DNA from: Flavimobilis marinus
GTDB lineage: Bacteria > Actinomycetota > Actinomycetes > Actinomycetales > Cellulomonadaceae
Assembly (NCBI RefSeq): GCF_900113055.1
Contig: NZ_FONZ01000004.1
Span: forward strand, 124,001 to 188,000
Direction: 5' to 3'
Length of the DNA: 64,000 bases
Every line of letters starts with the position of its first letter. Position 1 is the stretch's first letter. Made by a program: the position numbers and the translations under genes. Below are positions 41,654-50,204 of the stretch, in pieces. The notes beneath the pieces were generated by a model. The model was not told the DNA's origin, made no database searches, and saw only the letters and a list, made by a program, of their open reading frames with translations.

Positions 41654-42133
41654 ATGCGCATCTACCTGCCCGCCACGCCGGCGGACCTGCCCCGCATCGA
41701 GACGTCGGCGGCGGGCGTCGTGGTCGCCCTGGAGAGCCGGCGCGCGCACGCCGTCACCGCGGCGCTGCGGGCCGCCCTTCCTGACGAGGACGACGAGGGT
41801 CTCGAGTACTCGGCGCACCTCGCAGCGGGTGACGACAGCCTGTCGTTGCTCGCCGAGGACGACGCCGTACCGCGTCAGCGCCTGGTCCTCACCCTCGAGG
41901 TGCCCGACGACGCCGTCGTGGAGGTCGCTGCGTCCGAGGCCGTCCTCGCGCCGTCAGCGGTGCAGCTCGCCGCCGGACCCGCGTCGGTGCACTGCCTGCA
42001 CGTGGACGAGCCCGACGCGGTCGCCGACGTCACGGGCGCGCTGGCGGGCGACGACGCGGCGCTCGAGCGCCTGGTCGAGCGGGACCTGCTCTGGTACGAC
42101 GCGCTCGAGGTCGCGGACGTGCCGATCGCCTGA
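41654..42133 (+). CDS. DUF6912 family protein
   Basis: A 159-residue acidic protein beginning MRIYLPATPADLPRIE, the hallmark of the actinobacterial family annotated DUF6912, whose function is unknown. The middle holds a conserved-looking RQRLVLTLEVPDDAV strand pair, and the end is very acidic (ERDLLWYDALEVADV). It has no membrane segment or known catalytic motif. It follows the CpaE-like gene by four bases and is likely co-transcribed with the SAF-CpaE pair. The family usually lies near cell-wall or division genes, but no role can be claimed from sequence. Confidence 0.75.
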   Translation: MRIYLPATPADLPRIETSAAGVVVALESRRAHAVTAALRAALPDEDDEGLEYSAHLAAGDDSLSLLAEDDAVPRQRLVLTLEVPDDAVVEVAASEAVLAPSAVQLAAGPASVHCLHVDEPDAVADVTGALAGDDAALERLVERDLLWYDALEVADVPIA

Positions 42134-42149
42134 CCGGCGTGCGCCGCGG

Positions 42150-42929
42150 TCAGCCGAGGCGTCGGAGCACCTCGTCGTGCAGGTGGCCGTTGGACGCCAC
42201 GGCGTCCCCGCCGTGCGGCCCGTCCACGCCGGCGAGCGACGTGAAGCGCCCGCCGGCCTCCGTGACGATCGGTACGAGGGCAGCCATGTCGTGCAGCGCG
42301 AGCTCGGGCTCGGCGGCGATGTCCACGGCGCCCTCGGCGACGAGCATGTACGACCAGAAGTCGCCGTAGGCGCGCGTGCGCCACACGTCGCGCGTGAGGT
42401 CGAGGAACGGGTCGAGCCGGTCCCGGTCCTGCCAGCCGCTCAGGCTCGAGTAGGACAGCGACGCGTCGGCGAGGTCCGTGACGCCCGAGACCTGGAGACG
42501 GTTCGCCTGCGACAGGGAGCGGCCCGACCATGCGCCGGTGCCCTGGGACGCCCACCAGCGACGCCCGAGCGCGGGCGCGCTCACCAGGCCGACGACCGGC
42601 ACGCCCTCGTGCAGGAGGGCGATGAGGGTCGCCCAGACGGGCACGCCGCGCACGAAGTTCTTGGTGCCGTCGATCGGGTCCACGACCCACTGCCGGGGGC
42701 CGTGGCCGTGGCTGCCGGACTCCTCGCCCAGGAAGGCGTCGCGTCCGCGGGCACGCCCCAGGTGCTGGCGGATGGTGGCCTCGGCCGCGCGGTCCGCGTC
42801 GGTCACCGGGGTGTGGTCGGGCTTGGTCTCGACGTGGAGGTCGAGCGCCCGGAACCGGTCCATGGTGACGGAGTCGACCTGGTCGGCGATCGCGTGGGCC
42901 AGGCGGAGGTCGTCGTCGAATGCGGTCAT
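42150..42929 (-). CDS. hisN: Histidinol-phosphatase, inositol monophosphatase family
   Basis: The 259-residue protein has the metal-site motifs [24 protein letters not shown] and [17 protein letters not shown] of the IMPase superfamily. [16 protein letters not shown] after the DPIDGT motif, and the place next to rsgA and aroA, match actinobacterial HisN, which dephosphorylates histidinol phosphate in histidine synthesis. Other IMPase substrates (inositol-1-phosphate, fructose-1,6-bisphosphate) cannot be excluded from motifs alone. ATG 42929 starts the conserved [12 protein letters not shown] segment. It is followed by the convergent DUF6912 gene. Confidence 0.88.
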   Translation of the reverse strand: MTAFDDDLRLAHAIADQVDSVTMDRFRALDLHVETKPDHTPVTDADRAAEATIRQHLGRARGRDAFLGEESGSHGHGPRQWVVDPIDGTKNFVRGVPVWATLIALLHEGVPVVGLVSAPALGRRWWASQGTGAWSGRSLSQANRLQVSGVTDLADASLSYSSLSGWQDRDRLDPFLDLTRDVWRTRAYGDFWSYMLVAEGAVDIAAEPELALHDMAALVPIVTEAGGRFTSLAGVDGPHGGDAVASNGHLHDEVLRRLG

Positions 42930-42987
42930 GGCCCCAACGTACTGGCCTCGCAGGGACGCGTCGGGGACGCCGCGGCGGAGCGTCGGC

Positions 42988-44013
42988 CTAGCCGACGGCC
43001 GTGCGCGCCGTGATGAGCCGGCGCAGCGACTCCAGGCGTGCCGCGCGAGCGTCCTTGTCGTCCTCGGGCGCGTGGGCCACCCACGCGTCGAGGGCGCAGT
43101 CGGGCGCGGCCTCGGTGTGCACGCAGCCGCGCGGGCACTCGAGCGCGACCTCCGCGAGATCGTCGAACGCGGCCACGACATCGGAGACCTCGACGTGCGC
43201 GAGCCCGAACGAGCGGACGCCCGGGGTGTCGATCACCCACCCGGCGCGGCCGGGCAGGCGCAGCGCGACGGCCGACGTCGAGGTGTGCCGGCCACGGCCC
43301 GTGACATCGTTCACCACGCCGACCGCACGCAGGGCGTCCGGGACCAGGGCGTTGACGAGCGTCGACTTCCCGACGCCGGAGTGCCCCACCAGCACCGACA
43401 CCCGACCGGACAGCAGCGCGAGCACCTCGTCCGTGCGCAGCCCGCCGTCGGGCTCCTGCTGGGTGACGACGATCTCCACCCCGAGCGGCCGGTAGAGATC
43501 GATCAGCTCGTCGGGCGAGGCGAGGTCCGCCTTGGTGAGGCACAGCAGGACGTCGAGCCCGGCGTCGTACGCCGCGACCACGCATCGGTCGATCATCCGG
43601 GTGCGGGGCTCGGGGTCGGCCAGGGCGGTGACGATGACGAGCTGGTCGGCGCCGGCGACGATGATGCGCTCGTAGGGGTCGGTGTCGTCGGCGGTGCGGC
43701 GCAGGACCGACCGGCGCTCCTGGATACGGACGATCCGCGCCAGGGAGCCGGGCTCGCCCGTCGCGTCCCCGACGATGTCGACGCGGTCACCGCACACGAC
43801 ACGCTGACGGGTGAGCTCGCGGGCCTTCATCGCGATCACCCGGCGCTCGGTGGGCAGGTCCTCGTCGACCAGGAGCGTGTACCGCCCGCGGTCCACGCCG
43901 GTGACGAACCCGGTGACGGCGTCGGCGTGCTCGGGCCGCGTCTTGGTCCGCGGCCGGGTGCCCTTCTTGCTCGGGCGCGAGCGGACGTCGAACTCGTCGC
44001 GGATGCGGGTCAC
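42988..44013 (-). CDS. rsgA: Small ribosomal subunit biogenesis GTPase RsgA
   Basis: This circularly permuted GTPase assists late 30S maturation. In the 341-residue product an OB-fold region (about 40-105) precedes the permuted G motifs: LTKADL (G4), GHSGVGKST (G1) and [10 protein letters not shown] (G3). A C-terminal zinc site ([14 protein letters not shown]) completes it. The GTG start lies one base after the aroA stop, so the two form an operon, as rsgA and aroA do in other actinobacteria. Confidence 0.96.
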   Translation of the reverse strand: MTRIRDEFDVRSRPSKKGTRPRTKTRPEHADAVTGFVTGVDRGRYTLLVDEDLPTERRVIAMKARELTRQRVVCGDRVDIVGDATGEPGSLARIVRIQERRSVLRRTADDTDPYERIIVAGADQLVIVTALADPEPRTRMIDRCVVAAYDAGLDVLLCLTKADLASPDELIDLYRPLGVEIVVTQQEPDGGLRTDEVLALLSGRVSVLVGHSGVGKSTLVNALVPDALRAVGVVNDVTGRGRHTSTSAVALRLPGRAGWVIDTPGVRSFGLAHVEVSDVVAAFDDLAEVALECPRGCVHTEAAPDCALDAWVAHAPEDDKDARAARLESLRRLITARTAVG

Positions 44014-44014
44014 C

Positions 44015-45295
44015 TCAGCGCTGCCCGCCGAGCATGGCGTCCCACATGCCGGTGAAGCCCGGCAGCGTCTTCGCAGTGGTGGCGACGTCCACGACCGCGA
44101 CGCCGGGCACGCGCAGCCCGATCAGGGCGCCTGCGGTGGCCATGCGGTGGTCGTGGTACGTCTCCCACGTGCCTGCGTGCAGGGGCCGCGGGGTGATCAC
44201 CAGGCCGTCCGACGTCTGCTCGCACCGTCCGCCGAGCCGGGTGATCTCGGTGGCGAGCGCGTGCAGCCGGTCCGTCTCGTGGCCCCGCAGGTGCGCGATG
44301 CCGCGCAGGCGGCTGGGGGAGTCGGCCAGGGCCGCGAGCGCGGCGATGGTCGGGGTGAGCTCGCCGGCCGCGTGGAGGTCGACGTCGATGCCGTGGATCT
44401 CGCCCGACCCGGTCACGCTCAGGACGTCGCCGGCGACCGACACGCTCGCGCCCATGCGCTCGAGCAGGCCGGGGACGAGCCGGCCAGGCTGCGTGGTCTG
44501 CTCGGGCCAGCCCGGCACGCGGACGGTCCCGCCACCGACGAGGGCTGCGCCCAGGAAGGGTGCTGCGTTGGAGAGGTCGGGCTCGACGCGCACGTCCCGG
44601 GCCCGGACGGGCCCGTGCTCGACGCGCCAGATGCCGGGGCGGGAGTCGTCGACGACGACGCCGGCCGCGCGGAGCACCTCGACGGTCATCTCGATGTGCG
44701 GCAGGCTCGGCAGGCTCGGGCCGACGTGGCGCAGGGTCAGGCCCTGGTCGAACCGTGCTGCTGCCAGCAGCAGGCCGGAGACGAACTGGCTCGACGCGCT
44801 CGCGTCGACGTCCACGGTGCCGCCCCGCACGCTCCCGTGGCCGGTCACGGTGAAGGGCAGCGAGGCGCCGTCGGAGACGCGGACGCCCAGGGCGCGCAGC
44901 GCCTCCAGGACGGGGGCCATCGGGCGCAACCGCGCGCCCGGGTCGCCGTCGAAGTGCACCGGGCCGTCGGCCAGGGCGGCGACCGCGGGCACGAACCGCA
45001 TGACGGTGCCGGCCAGGCCGCACTCGACGCGCGCGGGTCCGCGGAACACCCCGGGTACGACCTCCCAGGTGCTCGGGCGGTCGCCCTCGGTAATCGTGGT
45101 GCCGAGCGCGCGCAGAGCGTCCGCCATGAGGTCGGTGTCGCGGCCCCGGAGGGCCCCCCGCAGGGTGCCGGGTGCCTCGGCGAGGGCGGCGAGCACCAGG
45201 AACCGGTTGGTGAGCGACTTGGAGCCAGGTACCTCGACCGTCGCGGCAAGAGGCGCAGCGGACGTGGGGGCGGGCCAGGGGGCCGAGTCAGTCAT
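44015..45295 (-). CDS. aroA: 3-phosphoshikimate 1-carboxyvinyltransferase (EPSP synthase)
   Basis: The 426-residue enzyme joins shikimate-3-phosphate and phosphoenolpyruvate in aromatic amino-acid synthesis. [17 protein letters not shown] is the substrate-binding N-terminal motif. [16 protein letters not shown] replaces the usual GNAGT-R block with Leu for Asn, as I recall for other actinobacterial enzymes. [29 protein letters not shown] and [15 protein letters not shown] are also present. ATG 45295 heads the aroA-rsgA pair. Confidence 0.96.
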   Translation of the reverse strand: MTDSAPWPAPTSAAPLAATVEVPGSKSLTNRFLVLAALAEAPGTLRGALRGRDTDLMADALRALGTTITEGDRPSTWEVVPGVFRGPARVECGLAGTVMRFVPAVAALADGPVHFDGDPGARLRPMAPVLEALRALGVRVSDGASLPFTVTGHGSVRGGTVDVDASASSQFVSGLLLAAARFDQGLTLRHVGPSLPSLPHIEMTVEVLRAAGVVVDDSRPGIWRVEHGPVRARDVRVEPDLSNAAPFLGAALVGGGTVRVPGWPEQTTQPGRLVPGLLERMGASVSVAGDVLSVTGSGEIHGIDVDLHAAGELTPTIAALAALADSPSRLRGIAHLRGHETDRLHALATEITRLGGRCEQTSDGLVITPRPLHAGTWETYHDHRMATAGALIGLRVPGVAVVDVATTAKTLPGFTGMWDAMLGGQR

Positions 45296-45337
45296 GACAC
45301 CAGGCTAGGTGACGGCCGCGGTGGTCGGCCGTGGCGC

Positions 45338-45361
45338 CCACCGACCGGGAAAGGTCGGTGG
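45338..45361 (-). terminator. Hairpin after the DoxX-type gene
   Basis: Nine-base arms 45338-45346 and 45353-45361 are exact complements around a 6-nt loop. They abut the stop of the minus-strand gene at 45362 and separate it from aroA. Confidence 0.7.
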
Positions 45362-45811
45362 TCAGGAGTGGGCTGCGCTGCGCTGGGACCGGGCGTGCGA
45401 GACGCGCCACCCGAGGCTGGGGCGGCCCTGGCGGTCCAGTGCGACGGTGAGCGCCGCGCCGACCGAGCCGACGAGCGACCAGAACCGCTTGTCGTCTCCG
45501 CCGTCGCCGGAGAAGGGCTGCTGGGCGAGCGCCGTCGGGAGCGTGAGGGCGGCGAGCACGAGGGCCGCACGACGCGGAGCCTTGCCCAGGATCAGGGCGA
45601 TCCCGGCCAGGGCCGTCGCTGCGCCGTGCACGCGGACGACGACCGTGAGCTCGGAGTCCGACAGCGGGCGGGGGAGCCCGACGGAGGAGTCGACCAGGTC
45701 GACACCGCGGCGAGCAGCGTCCTCGTGGCTCTCGGGCTGGCGGACGGCCTCGATGCCGTCACGCACGAGCGGGGCGGCGATCATGACCCGGGCCAGACGT
45801 CGAACGAGCAT
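45362..45811 (-). CDS. DoxX family membrane protein
   Basis: A 149-residue protein with a start typical of DoxX proteins (MLVRRLARVMIAAPLVRDGIEAVRQP) and about three hydrophobic segments (ARVMIAAPLV, VHGAATALAGIALILG, AALVLAALTLPTAL). DoxX proteins are small membrane proteins; in mycobacteria one forms a complex with SodA and a thiol oxidoreductase. The next gene upstream is the oxidative-stress regulator sigR, transcribed divergently, which makes a redox-linked role plausible but unproven. A separate terminator follows. Confidence 0.82.
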   Translation of the reverse strand: MLVRRLARVMIAAPLVRDGIEAVRQPESHEDAARRGVDLVDSSVGLPRPLSDSELTVVVRVHGAATALAGIALILGKAPRRAALVLAALTLPTALAQQPFSGDGGDDKRFWSLVGSVGAALTVALDRQGRPSLGWRVSHARSQRSAAHS

Positions 45812-45901
45812 CGTGTCTCCTCACTCCAGCAGCCTCGACCGCGGCGCGGTCCTCTCGCCACACGGTAGCGCCCGGGCGCGGGGCGGGCACTCGGAAGAGG
45901 T

Positions 45902-45928
45902 GGGAATGCCGTGGGGGGCGACGACGTT
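45902..45928 (+). promoter_or_regulatory. Sigma-R type autoregulatory promoter of sigR
   Basis: GGGAAT (45902-45907), an 18-bp spacer and GTT (45926-45928) match the sigma-R/SigH consensus exactly. Transcription would begin near 45935, about 135 bp before the main sigR start and close to an in-frame GTG at 45938. This corresponds to the inducible second promoter known for sigR in Streptomyces. Confidence 0.75.
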
Positions 45929-46058
45929 GCCACCAGCGTGACCTGTGCCACCGAACCCACCTGCCCCCCCGACGCCAGCGCGCTCACGGCACCCGCCGTC
46001 GCCGCTGCCGCCGCGTCGGCCGCGCAGCGCCGCGCTGCGGACCGGAGCGTGGCGGGAC

Positions 46059-46064
46059 TAGGCT
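46059..46064 (+). promoter_or_regulatory. Candidate -10 of a second, near-leaderless sigR promoter
   Basis: TAGGCT at 46059-46064 lies eight bases before the ATG at 46073 and five before an in-frame GTG at 46070. A transcript from it would start at or next to the start codon. No clear -35 is seen, as is common for such actinobacterial promoters. Confidence 0.45.
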
Positions 46065-46072
46065 CGTTCGTG

Positions 46073-46690
46073 ATGAGCGACGAGACCACGCGAGCACCCT
46101 CAGCCGAGTCGGACGCCGAGCGCCGGGACCGGTTCGAGCGTGATGCCCTCGGGTACCTCGACCCGCTGTACGCCGCCGCGCTCCGGATGACGCGCAACCC
46201 GACCGACGCCGAGGACCTGGTCCAGGAGACCTTCACCAAGGCGTTCGCGGCGTTCCACCAGTACCGCCCGGACACGAACCTCAAGGCCTGGCTGTACCGC
46301 ATCCTCACGAACACCTTCATCAACACGTACCGCAAGAAGCAGCGGGAGCCGCAGAAGTCCGCCACCGAGGACATCGAGGACTGGCAGATCGCGCGCGCCG
46401 CGTCGCACACCTCGACGGGGCTGCGCTCGGCGGAGGTCGAGGCGCTGGACGCCCTTCCCGACTCCGACGTCAAGGACGCGCTCGCGGCGCTCCCGGAAGA
46501 CCGCCGCATCGCCGTCTACCTCGCGGACGTCGAGGGGTTCCCGTACAAGGAGATCGCCGAGATCATGGGCACGCCGATCGGCACCGTGATGTCACGCCTG
46601 CACCGCGGCCGTGCGCAGCTGCGCACGCTCCTGAGCGAGTACGCCCAGGAGCGGGGCCTGCTCCCCGCCGGTGCCAAGGAGGGGTCATGA
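46073..46690 (+). CDS. sigR: ECF RNA polymerase sigma factor SigR (SigH-type)
   Basis: A group-4 sigma factor of 205 residues from ATG 46073. Region 2 ([40 protein letters not shown]) and region 4 ([41 protein letters not shown]) closely resemble SigR/SigH, which switch on thioredoxin, mycothiol and protein quality-control genes under thiol-oxidative stress. The overlapping next gene is its anti-sigma factor. The frame is open upstream to GTG 45911, so a longer isoform is possible, with GTG 45938 the likelier start after the sigma-R promoter. In Streptomyces an unstable N-terminally extended SigR is known. Confidence 0.94.
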   Translation: MSDETTRAPSAESDAERRDRFERDALGYLDPLYAAALRMTRNPTDAEDLVQETFTKAFAAFHQYRPDTNLKAWLYRILTNTFINTYRKKQREPQKSATEDIEDWQIARAASHTSTGLRSAEVEALDALPDSDVKDALAALPEDRRIAVYLADVEGFPYKEIAEIMGTPIGTVMSRLHRGRAQLRTLLSEYAQERGLLPAGAKEGS

Positions 46691-46989
46691 GGGACGAGGA
46701 GCGCACGACACCGCCGGTCGAGCAGCCCGACCCTGAGTCGGTCCGGCTCGGCAAGGAGGACTGCGAGCAGGTCATCGGCCACATCGAGAGCTTTCTGTCC
46801 TCCGAGCAGACGGCGGCGGACGCGGACGACCTGCGCGACAACGTCTCGGAGCACTCGACGGTGCTGGCGGCGATGAGCGTGGACGACATGATCCGGCTGA
46901 TCATGCGGCGCTCGTGCTCCGAGCGCGCGCCCGAGACGCTCCGGGTGCGGATCACGACGCAGATCAAGGTCTGGCGCACCGAGAGCTGA
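46687..46989 (+). CDS. rsrA: Mycothiol-system anti-sigma factor (RsrA/RshA family) with degenerate zinc motif
   Basis: The 100-residue product overlaps sigR (ATGA) and has the RsrA layout: an N-terminal Cys in [16 protein letters not shown] (Cys26), a helical middle, and [16 protein letters not shown], a typical RsrA end. The canonical His-x3-Cys-x2-Cys zinc-binding block is, by my alignment, replaced by NVSEHSTV (residues 52-59), so two of the four usual zinc ligands are changed to His and Val and the motif His to Asn. Only Cys26, His56 and Cys77 remain as possible ligands. Either zinc is bound differently or redox control is reduced. Confidence 0.88.
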   Translation: MRDEERTTPPVEQPDPESVRLGKEDCEQVIGHIESFLSSEQTAADADDLRDNVSEHSTVLAAMSVDDMIRLIMRRSCSERAPETLRVRITTQIKVWRTES

Positions 46990-47023
46990 GCGACGCCCCG
47001 ACCTCGCCGGGACGGAGACGACG

Positions 47024-47053
47024 AAGGGCCCCGTCGCGTGCGACGGGGCCCTT
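47024..47053. terminator. Bidirectional hairpin between rsrA and bL37
   Basis: Thirteen or fourteen base pairs (47024-47037 with 47040-47053) form a near-perfect stem with AA and TT flanks, between convergent genes. Confidence 0.8.
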
Positions 47054-47065
47054 GTCTCGTTGGCC

Positions 47066-47140
47066 TCAGGCGTTGGGGCGCTTGCCGTGGTTGGCGGCGC
47101 TTCCCTTACGGCTGCGACGCTTGCGTCCGCGCTTGCTCAT
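47066..47140 (-). CDS. Large-subunit ribosomal protein bL37 (24 residues)
   Basis: A 25-codon gene whose product, from MSKRGRKRRSRKG to the end NHGKRPNA, matches the very short basic bL37 protein of mycobacterial ribosomes (AURKAIP1/COX24-like C terminus). AGGAG lies seven bases before ATG 47140. In mycobacteria it is likewise encoded close to the SigH anti-sigma gene. It is often missed in annotation because of its size. It is divergent from pilT and faces rsrA across a shared terminator. Confidence 0.88.
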   Translation of the reverse strand: MSKRGRKRRSRKGSAANHGKRPNA

Positions 47141-47296
47141 GTGCGACTCCTGTCGATCGGGGCTCGGGGTGGCGCGAGCAGGAGGTGCGCACCCGGCCGT
47201 CGCGGTGCTGGACCGTCCCGACCTGGCGCGAGCACAGCCCACGCATCTCGTATGGTCCCACACCGGGGGCCTGCTGCGCGAAACCGGCACCGATCC

Positions 47297-47325
47297 CTCA
47301 AGGTCGGGGGTCGGCGAGCCGATCA
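47297..47325 (+). promoter_or_regulatory. FliA (sigma-28)-like promoter of pilT
   Basis: CTCA (47297-47300), 17 nt, GCCGATCA (47318-47325). The GTG of pilT begins 7 bp after the -10 element, so the expected transcript starts at the start codon and the mRNA would be leaderless. That agrees with the absence of a ribosome site. Confidence 0.6.
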
Positions 47326-47331
47326 TCAGGC

Positions 47332-48414
47332 GTGACCAAACCCCAGTCCGTGATCCCGCTCCTGCACGCCGTCGTCAAGGCGAAGGCGTCCGACCTGCAC
47401 TGCAAGGTCGGCTCTGCGCCCCGCGTGCGCGTGGACGGGCGGCTGCGCAAGCTGCAGGTCCCGGTGCTCGAGCCGCTCGACACGGACCACATCCTCAGCG
47501 AGGTGCTCCCGGACGACCTGGCGGCGGAGTTCGAGCGGACGCACGAGGCCGACTTCGCGTTCTCCCTCGCGGGCGTCGGGCGCTTCCGCGTCAACGCCTA
47601 CCAGGCGCGCGGCGCGGTCGGGCTGGTCTTCCGCCGGGTGGAGCTGGAGACCCAGTCGTTCGACGACCTGGGCCTGCCGCCGGTGCTCGCCGACTTCGCG
47701 TCGCAGCAGCGCGGGCTGGTGCTCGTCACGGGACCGACGGGTGCGGGCAAGACGACGACGCTCGCGTCGATGGTCGACCTCGTGAACGACACCCGCGAGG
47801 TCAACATCGTCACGATCGAGGACCCCATCGAGGTCCTGCACGAGGACAAGAAGGCGATCGTCTCCCAGCGCGAGGTGCGCCACGACACCGCCGACTTCAG
47901 CACGGCGCTGCGCGCCGCGATGCGCCAGGACCCCGACGTGATCCTGGTCGGCGAGATGCGTGACTCCGAGACCGTCCGGGCGGCGCTCCAGGCTGCGGAG
48001 ACCGGTCACCTGGTGCTCTCGACCCTGCACACGCTCGATGCTGAGGAGACCGTCAACCGCATCGTCGACTTCTTCCCTCCGCACGAGCAGCTGCAGGTTC
48101 GCACGGCGCTCTCGCAGGTGCTGCGCGGCATCGTGTCCCAGCGCCTGGTCCGCGCGCTCGACGGCGGCCGCCGAGCCGTGGTCGAGGTCCTGGTGAACAC
48201 CGGGCGCACCGCCGAGGCGATCGTCGCGCCGCTCGACAACCCGCCGCTGACGGACCTGATCGCCGAGGGCGGTTTCTACAGCATGCGCACGTTCGACCAG
48301 CACCTGCTCACGCTCGTCGAGGAAGGCGTGATCGGCTACGAGGAAGCCATGGACGCGGCGAGCAAGCCGCAGGACCTGGCCCTCGCGCTGCGCGGGGTGG
48401 GCATCAAGGGCTGA
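47332..48414 (+). CDS. pilT: Type IV pilus twitching ATPase PilT
   Basis: The 360-residue hexameric ATPase retracts type IV pili. It has the N-terminal PAS-like region (VVKAKASDLHCKVGSAPRVR), Walker A GPTGAGKTTT, the Asp box VTIEDPIE, Walker B DVILVGEMRDSETV and the His box TGHLVLSTLHT. The C-terminal AIRNLIRE-type motif of classical PilT is not evident. No other pilus gene is in the window. GTG 47332 is the best start because of the FliA-like promoter just before it. Retraction is the established family function; an assembly ATPase (PilB) is unlikely because the length and the short N-terminal domain fit PilT. Confidence 0.92.
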   Translation: MTKPQSVIPLLHAVVKAKASDLHCKVGSAPRVRVDGRLRKLQVPVLEPLDTDHILSEVLPDDLAAEFERTHEADFAFSLAGVGRFRVNAYQARGAVGLVFRRVELETQSFDDLGLPPVLADFASQQRGLVLVTGPTGAGKTTTLASMVDLVNDTREVNIVTIEDPIEVLHEDKKAIVSQREVRHDTADFSTALRAAMRQDPDVILVGEMRDSETVRAALQAAETGHLVLSTLHTLDAEETVNRIVDFFPPHEQLQVRTALSQVLRGIVSQRLVRALDGGRRAVVEVLVNTGRTAEAIVAPLDNPPLTDLIAEGGFYSMRTFDQHLLTLVEEGVIGYEEAMDAASKPQDLALALRGVGIKG

Positions 48415-48447
48415 CCCGTTCGCGGCCCTCGGGGACCGCGACGCGGC

Positions 48448-49035
48448 TCAGGCCGGGGCGTCGACGCCCAGCCAGGCGTGCCACTCCGTGTGCAGCACGA
48501 GCCACGCCATCAGGCCGTAGCCTGCCTGGCCGGGGAGGTCGTCGCCCGTGGTCGCGAGGTCCGCGTGCCACTGCTCGTGCGTGACCAGAGGGGTGAACGT
48601 GTCCACGAAGGGAACCCTGCGACGGTGCGCGACGTCGGCGAACGCGCGGGAGAGCTCACCGATGCGCTCGTTGTCGGCCTCCAAGCCCGGGGGAGGTCCG
48701 ACGACGAACACCGGCAGGTGCCGCGCCTGGGCGGTGTCCAGCATGTTGGCGAGGTTCAGGCGGCTGCGCGCCACCGAGAGACCCGCGCGCACGTCGTGGC
48801 GACCGAGGCCGATCACGAGGCGGGCGCTGCCCTCAGGGGCACCATGGAACCGACGCGTGGTCTCGCTCTCCCAGCGGTTGCTCAGCTCGGTCGTCGTCTC
48901 GCCGGGGACGGCCAGGACGTACGTGTGCGGGCGGTCGGGGGTGCGGGCCGCCACCCGGCCCGCCCAGCCGAGCGCCTTGGAGTCGCCGGCGCCTGCGGTC
49001 AGCTCGTCGCCCACCACGCAGATGCGAAGGTCCAT
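48448..49035 (-). CDS. SGNH/GDSL-fold protein lacking catalytic residues
   Basis: ATG 49035 is used; a GTG six bases upstream is an alternative. The 195-residue product has the SGNH fold pattern: block I VVGDELTAGAGD, a middle block LVIGLGRHDVRAGLS, and the final LPGQAGYGLMAW. The Ser of GDS is Glu11, the Asn of the GxND block is His, and the His of the usual DxxHP segment is absent (GDDLPGQ). A second GDS lies six to ten residues later but not after the first strand. A binding or structural role is more likely than esterase activity. It is divergent from the aldo/keto reductase gene. Confidence 0.75.
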   Translation of the reverse strand: MDLRICVVGDELTAGAGDSKALGWAGRVAARTPDRPHTYVLAVPGETTTELSNRWESETTRRFHGAPEGSARLVIGLGRHDVRAGLSVARSRLNLANMLDTAQARHLPVFVVGPPPGLEADNERIGELSRAFADVAHRRRVPFVDTFTPLVTHEQWHADLATTGDDLPGQAGYGLMAWLVLHTEWHAWLGVDAPA

Positions 49036-49136
49036 GCTCACGTCGTCGTCCCGTCCGCCGGGCCACGGTGGACCGGCGGCCCCATTGTCCGTCGCCGGGC
49101 GGGCTGGCCTGGACCGCAACACGCCGGACGCTCGCC

Positions 49137-49142
49137 TAGGCT
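49137..49142 (+). promoter_or_regulatory. Candidate -10 of a leaderless promoter
   Basis: TAGGCT ends six bases before the ATG of the aldo/keto reductase gene at 49149. With no ribosome site present other than a G run, transcription may begin on the start codon. Confidence 0.45.
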
Positions 49143-49148
49143 GGGGGG

Positions 49149-50129
49149 ATGCAGACGACGACGTGGCGTGACGGACGACAGATCTCTCGGGTGGGCCTGG
49201 GGACGTGGCAGCTGGGAGCCGACTGGGGCGAGGTCAGCGAGGACGACGCCCGCGCCGTGCTCGACGCGGCCGTCGAGGCGGGCACCACCCTCCTCGACAC
49301 CGCTGACGTGTACGGGGACGGGCGCTCGGAGCAGATCATCGGCGCCTACCTGGCCGACCGCCCGGGCCACGAGATCGTCGTGGCGACCAAGATGGGCCGC
49401 CGCGTCCCGCAGGAGCACGGGGCCTACACGCTGGACGCGTTCCGGGCGTGGACCGACCGCTCGCGCAAGAACCTGGGTGTCGACCGCCTGGACCTCGTCC
49501 AGCTGCACTGCCCGCCGTCGAGCGTGTTCGCGGACCAGCAGGTGTTCGACGCTCTCGAGACGCTCGTGGCCGAGGAGCGGATCGCCGCCTACGGCGTCAG
49601 CGTCGAGAAGCGGTCGGAGGCCCTCGCGGCGCTCGAGCAGCCCGGGCTGGCGAGCATCCAGATCATCCTCAACGCCTTCCGGCAGGCACCCTTCGACGAC
49701 GTCGTCCCGGCCGCTGCGGACCGCGGCGTGGCGATCATCGCGCGCGTCCCGCTCGCGTCCGGGCTGCTGAGCGGTCGGTACCGCGAGGACACGACCTTCG
49801 CGCCGGATGACCACCGGACCTACAACCGTCACGGCGAGGCGTTCGACGTCGGCGAGACCTTCGCGGGTGTGGACTTCGCGCAGGGCGTGCGTGCGGCGCA
49901 GGAGTTCTCCGCGCTGGTGCCCGCGAACCTGACGCCGGCGCAGGCCGCGATCGCCTGGCTCGCCCAGCACGAGGGTGTCACCACGGTGATCCCGGGTGCG
50001 CGCTCGCCCGAGCAGGCGCGGGCCAACGCTGCCGCGGGGGACGCGGCACCGCTCGGCGCGGAGCTGGACGCTGCGGTGCGCGAGCTCTACGACCGCTACT
50101 TCCGCGCCGCGGTGCACGAGCGCTGGTGA
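49149..50129 (+). CDS. Aldo/keto reductase
   Basis: The 326-residue TIM-barrel oxidoreductase shows the catalytic tetrad: Asp50 and Tyr55 in LLDTADVYGDG, Lys in VVATKMGRR and His in LVQLHCPP. VTTVIPGARSPEQARANAAA is the NADPH-binding end. The substrate is an aldehyde or ketone and cannot be specified; the closest feel is the YajO/general-stress AKR group. It stands alone with a leaderless-type promoter and a strong terminator. No neighbour suggests a pathway. Confidence 0.92.
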   Translation: MQTTTWRDGRQISRVGLGTWQLGADWGEVSEDDARAVLDAAVEAGTTLLDTADVYGDGRSEQIIGAYLADRPGHEIVVATKMGRRVPQEHGAYTLDAFRAWTDRSRKNLGVDRLDLVQLHCPPSSVFADQQVFDALETLVAEERIAAYGVSVEKRSEALAALEQPGLASIQIILNAFRQAPFDDVVPAAADRGVAIIARVPLASGLLSGRYREDTTFAPDDHRTYNRHGEAFDVGETFAGVDFAQGVRAAQEFSALVPANLTPAQAAIAWLAQHEGVTTVIPGARSPEQARANAAAGDAAPLGAELDAAVRELYDRYFRAAVHERW

Positions 50130-50160
50130 CCGCGCCGCTGGCGGCGCAATAGTCCGAGCA

Positions 50161-50199
50161 CGGCGAAGGGCCGGCACCGGGAGTGCCGGCCCTTCGCCG
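50161..50199. terminator. Bidirectional 17-bp hairpin between AKR and kgd
   Basis: Arms 50161-50177 and 50183-50199 are exact complements with a 5-nt loop, between convergent stops at 50129 and 50205. Confidence 0.85.
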
Positions 50200-50204
50200 T
50201 ACGC

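Noticed and set aside
45911-46072. GTG 45911 as the main start of sigR
   Set aside because: It lies upstream of the predicted start of the sigma-R transcript, has no ribosome site, and the sigma domain begins after 46073.
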